The notes under the pieces are model-generated. The model was not told the origin of the DNA. It did not search any database and saw nothing but the letters and a program-made list of their open reading frames with translations. DNA of 64,000 bases, taken from contig NZ_QPKS01000002.1 in NCBI RefSeq assembly GCF_003344535.1, positions 1 through 64,000 on the forward strand, written 5' to 3'. This document shows positions 59,945 through 64,000 of this stretch, piece after piece. The first letter of the stretch is position 1, and each line of letters starts with the position of its first letter. Source of the stretch: Exiguobacterium flavidum. GTDB taxonomy: Bacteria; Bacillota; Bacilli; Exiguobacteriales; Exiguobacteriaceae. The position numbers and the translations under genes are program-made.

Positions 59945-62773
59945 TCATTCGTAAGGTAACCGCTGGAAGTGGCGCATCAGGCGATCTGCGTCGTATTCGG
60001 ACATATAGGATGCCTCATACAAGTCACCATCCTTCGATGTGACGCGGACGGAGCAACGGATGTCATCCTGCTTCGTCGGCACGACGACCTCGAACGATCC
60101 CGCTTCGATTGGAAGGAGGGCTTCGGTCGAGAAGAAGAGTTTCGTCGTACTCGTCTGATGGATCTTGATGTCGGACGAACCGATCTCGACCGGTCTCTCG
60201 TTCAGCGACTGCAAGGTGATTCGTGCCGCGATCGAGAAGCTCGGCACCTGGTCCGCTGCCAGCGAGCATGCCTCGATCGGATGGAGCACCTCGCGCGCGA
60301 GGAACTGGCAAAAAACGTTCGGCGCGACCGGGCGGCTGAACAGGAAGCCCTGGATGCCCGGGCAGTTGAGCCGGCAGAAGGCGGCGAGCTGGTCGTACGT
60401 CTCGATGCCTTCCGCGACGACCATCAGATCGAACTCGCGCGCCATGTAGAGGATGCTCTTGACGATGGCGTTCGCCTTGCGGTCCGTCGCGATATGAGTC
60501 GCGAACTGGCGGTCGATCTTGACGACGTCGATCGGGAAGCGCTGCAGGTAGGCCATCGAGGAATAGCCTTTTCCGAAATCGTCGAGCGCGATCCGGACGC
60601 CGAGCGCGCTTAAACGCTCGAGCATCTGGCTGACATGCGGGTCCTCCGAGACGAGCGTCGCTTCCGTGATCTCGAGCTCGAGTTGATTCGGTTCGAGCCC
60701 GTGCTTCTTGAGCGTCTGGCTGACGAAGCAGTCGAAGTCCGGCTGGAGGAAACGTTTCGGCGAGACGTTGACCGAGACGGGGACCGTCCGGACGCCTGCT
60801 GCCTGCCAGGAGGCGAGCGTCTTGCACGCCGTGTCGACGACCCAGTCGCCGATCGACAGATGGAGCGCGCTCTCCTCGGCGAGCGGGATGAAGTCGTTCG
60901 GCGGAATCCGGCCCCATTCCGGGTGCTGCCAGCGGATGAGCGCCTCCGAACCGATGATCGTCCCGGTGAACCCGTCGACCTTCGGTTGGAACTCGAGGAA
61001 CAGCTGCTCGCGCTCGATCGCGTAATGCAGGTCCTGTTCGAGCTGATAGCGGCGGTACAGGTCGATGTCGAGGTTCGAGGCATAGAGGTGATAGCTGCTC
61101 TTGTCCTCGCGTTTCGAACGCCGGAGCGCCGTGTAGGCGTGCTTCATCAGGAGCGCAGGCTCGCTTCCGTTCTCCGGATGGCTGCTGACGCCGACCGAGA
61201 CGCGGGCGAACAGGCTGTAGGAATCGATCGGGATCGGCTGCTCGCCGAGCGAGACGAGCAGCTCCGCGCAGTGGCGGATGTCGACCGTCGACTTCGTCGG
61301 GACGAACATCACGTATTCGTCGCCGCCGAGTTGGGCGAGGAAGACGTCTTCCCGTCTGATTCGCTCGAGCAGGAGACTCGTCTGACGAATCCACTCGTCT
61401 CCCGTGTCGTGACCGAACGCGTCGTTGATCTCTGTGATCCGGTTGAAGGCGACGGTGACGACGGAGAAGCGACGTTTCTCTGCGATCCACTTCTCGAGCG
61501 TCTCCGTCGCGTGTGTCCGGTTCGGGATCCCGGTCAACGGGTCGTGCATCGCGAGATGGTGCAGGCGCTGCGCATATTCCTCCCGCAGCGTCACGTCGTG
61601 CATGATGCTGTTCGTGTAGAGGAGCGTCCCTTCCGCATCGAGGACGGGGATCTGTTTGTCCTCGACCCATTTGATCCGGCCGTCCGGGAAACGGAGACGA
61701 TAGGTGATCGTCCCGCCCTTCCCGTCGCGCAAGCTCTCGGCGAATGCTGCGACGCGCGCGAGGTCACGCGGGTCGATTCGTTCGGACAGGAAGTCGCCGC
61801 CGATCAGCATGTCGTCCGGAAGTGTCTCGAAAATGTTCTTGAAGCCCGGGGAATGGAAAAGGATCTCGCCCGTCGTCAAGTCGAGCTGGGAGATGGCGGC
61901 GTCGAGCGCCTCATAGATCTCCTTCGCCTGCTGGCGCTCCGACTCGAGTTCATGGCGTGCTTTTCTCACCTCAGTCAAATCATAGAGGACGACGGAAATC
62001 CGTGCTGAGCTACCGGGGTCCTTCCGGCGTGCCGCCTTCATCAGCAGGAGCTGGTACTCGCTGCTTGCGTTCAGGATTCGGATCTCACACTCGTAATGCG
62101 AGATGTCGCCGACGACGATCCGGAGAATCTCGCGGTGGAAACTGACGACGTCGTCCGGATGGATCCGGGCGAGCAACTGCTCGCGCGACAGCTCGGACAG
62201 CAGGTGCGGCGGGATGCCGAGGAACGTCCCGAGCGAACTCGAACGCTCGACGCTCTGCGTCTCCGGGTCGTAATGGAACAGGACGATCTCCGGGATCTGT
62301 TCCGTCAGCTCGAGTTGGAAACGGATCTCTTCGATATGCTCCTTCATCTGGATGTCTTCGGTCACGTCGCGTGCGATGCCGTAGACGCCGACGATTTCGC
62401 CGTCCTGATAGATCGGCATGTTCGTCAGGGCAAGCGTCAACGGATAGCCGAGCCGATGGAGCGCACGTGCCTGATAGTGGACGGTCTCGCCGGCGACAGC
62501 CCGCTTGAATTGCCTTTCGATTTCCGGAAGCTCGTCCGGATCGGTGAACGTATGGAACGACTGATAGAGCGCGTCAGCCGGATAACCGATTATCTTCGGC
62601 AGATTCTGATTGAAATGGACGATCTCGCCTTCGAGCGTGAAGAAGAAGATCGCATCCGGATGTCCCTCAAAGAAAGCGTGTGCCGTCTCGGGGCGCGAAA
62701 GTTCGAGACCGCCGATCGTCAGCGGTGAATCGGAAGAAAGGCCAAGCTGTTTCGTAGCTTTGATAAAGGTCAT
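59945..62773 (-). CDS. Cytoplasmic PAS-PAS-PAS-GGDEF-EAL protein with C-terminal extension
   Basis: 942 residues, no membrane helix. Three PAS-like domains (about 20-130, 135-255, 260-385), GGDEF (about 395-560), EAL (about 565-820) and a C-terminal domain of about 110 residues. The GGDEF site reads LGGDEYVMF (483-487, Tyr for Phe), and the metal-binding Asp of DxFKxIND is absent (VAFNRITEINDAFGH), so cyclase activity is doubtful. EAL is complete: SEALIRWQHP (Glu610), ALDDFGKGYSSMAYL and KIDRQFA. The end domain (KLFFSTEALLPIEAGSFEVVV) is faintly PilZ-like. ATG 62773 follows AGAGGAG; an extension to 62908 lacks a site. A sigma-D-like promoter lies 41 bp upstream. Confidence 0.9.
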   Translation of the reverse strand: MTFIKATKQLGLSSDSPLTIGGLELSRPETAHAFFEGHPDAIFFFTLEGEIVHFNQNLPKIIGYPADALYQSFHTFTDPDELPEIERQFKRAVAGETVHYQARALHRLGYPLTLALTNMPIYQDGEIVGVYGIARDVTEDIQMKEHIEEIRFQLELTEQIPEIVLFHYDPETQSVERSSSLGTFLGIPPHLLSELSREQLLARIHPDDVVSFHREILRIVVGDISHYECEIRILNASSEYQLLLMKAARRKDPGSSARISVVLYDLTEVRKARHELESERQQAKEIYEALDAAISQLDLTTGEILFHSPGFKNIFETLPDDMLIGGDFLSERIDPRDLARVAAFAESLRDGKGGTITYRLRFPDGRIKWVEDKQIPVLDAEGTLLYTNSIMHDVTLREEYAQRLHHLAMHDPLTGIPNRTHATETLEKWIAEKRRFSVVTVAFNRITEINDAFGHDTGDEWIRQTSLLLERIRREDVFLAQLGGDEYVMFVPTKSTVDIRHCAELLVSLGEQPIPIDSYSLFARVSVGVSSHPENGSEPALLMKHAYTALRRSKREDKSSYHLYASNLDIDLYRRYQLEQDLHYAIEREQLFLEFQPKVDGFTGTIIGSEALIRWQHPEWGRIPPNDFIPLAEESALHLSIGDWVVDTACKTLASWQAAGVRTVPVSVNVSPKRFLQPDFDCFVSQTLKKHGLEPNQLELEITEATLVSEDPHVSQMLERLSALGVRIALDDFGKGYSSMAYLQRFPIDVVKIDRQFATHIATDRKANAIVKSILYMAREFDLMVVAEGIETYDQLAAFCRLNCPGIQGFLFSRPVAPNVFCQFLAREVLHPIEACSLAADQVPSFSIAARITLQSLNERPVEIGSSDIKIHQTSTTKLFFSTEALLPIEAGSFEVVVPTKQDDIRCSVRVTSKDGDLYEASYMSEYDADRLMRHFQRLPYE

Positions 62774-62813
62774 CGCAAAAACTCCTCTTGGTGGTTCGCT
62801 TCTTATATAGACA

Positions 62814-62840
62814 TTATCGGTCAATGCGTGGCGGGATTCC
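62814..62840 (-). promoter_or_regulatory. Sigma-D-like promoter of the PAS-GGDEF-EAL gene
   Basis: On the minus strand GGAA, 15 bp, ACCGATAA. The -10 differs from the sigma-D consensus by one base; the -35 matches two of four. Confidence 0.45.
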
Positions 62841-62904
62841 ATTTCTTCAAGAAGAGATAGACCTCTTTTCAAAAAACGCCCTCCTGGAAGGAAGGCGCGA
62901 ACGG

Positions 62905-63756
62905 TCACATGCGTTTGATTTCGAGCGCTTGACGGATGCGCTGGAGCGATTCCTGTCCTTCCTGTCCGCGCGCCCGCATCAGGTTGACGAACAGGGCGTC
63001 GAACAGGCAGAGTTCGGCGAGGCGCGACGCCATCGCCTCCGTCCGGTAATCGGTCTCATCGGACGCCGTATAGAGGACGTGGTCGGCGAGACGGCTGAGC
63101 GGCGACTTCGCGTAGCTCGTCAGGACGATCAGCGCGACGCCGCGGACTTTCAGCAGCTCCGCGATCTGCAGCATGTCCATCGTCGCCCCGGAGTGGGAGA
63201 TGACGATCGCGACGTCGCCCGCCTGGAGCTGGGAGGCGCTCATCAGCTGGATGTGCGTATCGAGCGTCGCGAAGACGGGCAACCCGGCCCGCATCCATTT
63301 ATGGTAGGCGTCCATCGCGACGAGTGCGCTGCCGCCCGCGCCGTAGATCTCGATCCGCCGTGCACCGATCAACGCGCGGACGACCTGTTCGAGCGTCGTC
63401 TCGTCAAGCAGCTGTTCCGTGTCCGTGAGTGCTTTTTGCGAGGCGTGGAATACTTTGCGCGCGACCGTCCGGACGTCGTCATCCGGCGTGATCTCCTCGT
63501 GGATCTGGTGGAGCGGACTGACGATTTCGGCCGCGAGGGCGATCTTCATCGCTTGGAAGCCTTTGAAGCCGAGGCGCTTGCAGAAACGGAAAATCGTCGA
63601 GTCGGCGACCCCGAGCTGCTCGCCGAGCCCGCTGATGCTCGAATGGATGACGTGCTCGGGATGTTCGAGCAGCAGATCGGCGATCTTCTTCTCGATGTCG
63701 CTGTAGCTTGCATACCCCGCACGGACGCGCGCGAGGCAGGCGGTAGGTTCTGTCAT
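62905..63756 (-). CDS. RpiR/MurR-family transcriptional regulator
   Basis: 283 residues: N-terminal HTH_6 (ACLARVRAGYASYSDIEKKIADLLLEHPEHVIHSSISGLGEQLGVADSTIFRFCKRLGFKGFQAMKIALAAE), then a SIS sugar-phosphate sensing domain (RRIEIYGAGGSALVAMDAYHKWMRAG, VAIVISHSGATMDMLQIAELLKVRG). It is divergent from a 6-phosphogluconate dehydrogenase gene, so gluconate or pentose-phosphate intermediates are likely effectors. GAAGGAG precedes the ATG. Confidence 0.9.
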   Translation of the reverse strand: MTEPTACLARVRAGYASYSDIEKKIADLLLEHPEHVIHSSISGLGEQLGVADSTIFRFCKRLGFKGFQAMKIALAAEIVSPLHQIHEEITPDDDVRTVARKVFHASQKALTDTEQLLDETTLEQVVRALIGARRIEIYGAGGSALVAMDAYHKWMRAGLPVFATLDTHIQLMSASQLQAGDVAIVISHSGATMDMLQIAELLKVRGVALIVLTSYAKSPLSRLADHVLYTASDETDYRTEAMASRLAELCLFDALFVNLMRARGQEGQESLQRIRQALEIKRM

Positions 63757-63788
63757 GGTGTATGCTCCTTCACGTTTTCTCTTCCTCC

Positions 63789-63849
63789 ATTGTACAAAGA
63801 AAAATATTTTTTTGAAAGCGGTTGCTTAAGGAAAAATATTCTGTATAAT
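63789..63849. promoter_or_regulatory. Divergent rpiR/gntZ promoters with paired operator-like repeats
   Basis: Plus strand: TTGCTT (63822-63827), 16 bp, TATAAT (63844-63849). Minus strand: -10 TACAAT (63789-63794 on the complement) with a TTTCAA-like -35 17 bp away. The decamer GAAAAATATT occurs at 63799-63808 and 63831-63840, 32 bp apart, once inside the spacer of each promoter. AAAAATATTTTT (63800-63811) is a perfect palindrome. Confidence 0.65.
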
Positions 63850-63890
63850 CAAGGTGTGGAAAGAAAAAAATTCGATGGCGGGTGAAGGAT

Positions 63891-64000
63891 ATGCAACTAG
63901 GATTAATCGGACTCGGAAAAATGGGACTCAACTTGGCCCTGAACGCGCACGACCACGGACACGACGTCTTCGCGTTCGACGCGGCAGGCGTACAGGAAGA
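63891..64000 (+). CDS. gntZ: 6-phosphogluconate dehydrogenase (decarboxylating), cut by window end
   Basis: The first 36 residues are visible: MQLGLIGLGKMGLNLALNAH, followed by DHGHDVFAFDAAG. GLIGLGKMGLNLA is the NADP/NAD-binding GxGxxG-type motif with the M-G-x-N-L pattern of 6PGDH and its short GntZ/YqeC relatives. It converts 6-phosphogluconate to ribulose 5-phosphate. GTGAAGGAT precedes the ATG. Divergent from an RpiR regulator, its probable repressor. The other 3-hydroxyacid dehydrogenase families share this motif, so the exact name is provisional. Confidence 0.75.
   Translation, partial: MQLGLIGLGKMGLNLALNAHDHGHDVFAFDAAGVQE

Noticed and set aside
60063-61670. 535-residue ORF in another frame of the PAS-GGDEF-EAL gene
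   Set aside because: Arg/Pro-rich frame-shifted translation of a GC-rich gene; the real frame carries GGDEY and EAL motifs.

Overview
The window looks like a chromosomal segment of a low-GC-phylum (Bacillota) motile rod, most likely Exiguobacterium: gene families and gene order are Bacillus-like (a PutP/OpuE-type symporter next to gatCAB; lytR-yvyE-degSU-degV-comFA-comFC-yvyF-flgMNKL-yviE-fliW-csrA), ribosome binding sites are strong AGGAGG types, but the coding DNA is unusually GC-rich with C/G-ending codons. The genus is inferred from gene content and memory, not from a search.

Layout. 1-330: right end of an IS200/IS605-type element (TnpB C-terminus, probable omegaRNA region, end hairpin) lying directly against a HesB-like gene. 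0.6-9.8 kb: proline/glutamate metabolism (P5C dehydrogenase, Na+/proline symporter), the tRNA amidotransferase gatCAB, lipid kinase dagK and an rRNA uracil methyltransferase. 9.9-17 kb: AraC regulator, a dCache chemoreceptor, a CBS protein and a membrane GGDEF-EAL protein. 17-23 kb: oligoendopeptidase F, a free-standing glucose-type EIIA, an XRE regulator, small membrane proteins and a NatAB/YhaQP-like ABC exporter. 23-26.6 kb: quinone/thiol-stress operon mhqO-mhqD with an operator-like promoter, a structured 248-bp repeat element, a MarR-paiA pair. 26.6-31 kb: small membrane protein, YdjM-type membrane protein, TerC, SGNH hydrolase, acyltransferase, Asp23/Gls24 protein. 31-41.7 kb: cell-envelope region with secA2 and an S-layer-assembly (SLAP) partner, two SH3b-amidases, beta-phosphoglucomutase, a nitrilase-like hydrolase, a Rok-like DNA-binding protein preceded by a 297-bp AT-rich spacer, and tagO. 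41.7-44.5 kb: DUF418 protein, chromate transporter, GNAT. 44.5-56.1 kb: LCP ligase, yvyE, degSU, degV, comFA/comFC and the late flagellar operon ending in fliW-csrA. 56.2-64 kb: squalene/phytoene synthase-like protein, EEP hydrolase, alpha/beta hydrolase, YitT, a second PAS-GGDEF-EAL protein, and an RpiR regulator divergent from a 6-phosphogluconate dehydrogenase cut by the window end.

How the parts fit. Motility and cell-surface remodelling run through the window: DegSU, FlgM (anti-sigma-D), flagellar hook-filament junction genes, FliW/CsrA, a chemoreceptor, two c-di-GMP phosphodiesterase-type proteins and wall amidases. Sigma-D-like -10 elements (GCCGATAA or one-off variants) lie upstream of four of these loci, suggesting one regulon. 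SecA2/SLAP, TagO, LCP and the amidases form an envelope-assembly theme. Nearly every transcription unit ends in a clear intrinsic terminator. I found no CRISPR array, tRNA, rRNA or prophage. The most interesting items are the structured repeat at 24762-25009, the TnpB/omegaRNA end fused to the HesB-like leader, the Rok-like protein with its AT-rich upstream region, the SecA2/SLAP locus beside SH3b-amidases, and two well-placed operator layouts (mhqO; rpiR/gntZ).
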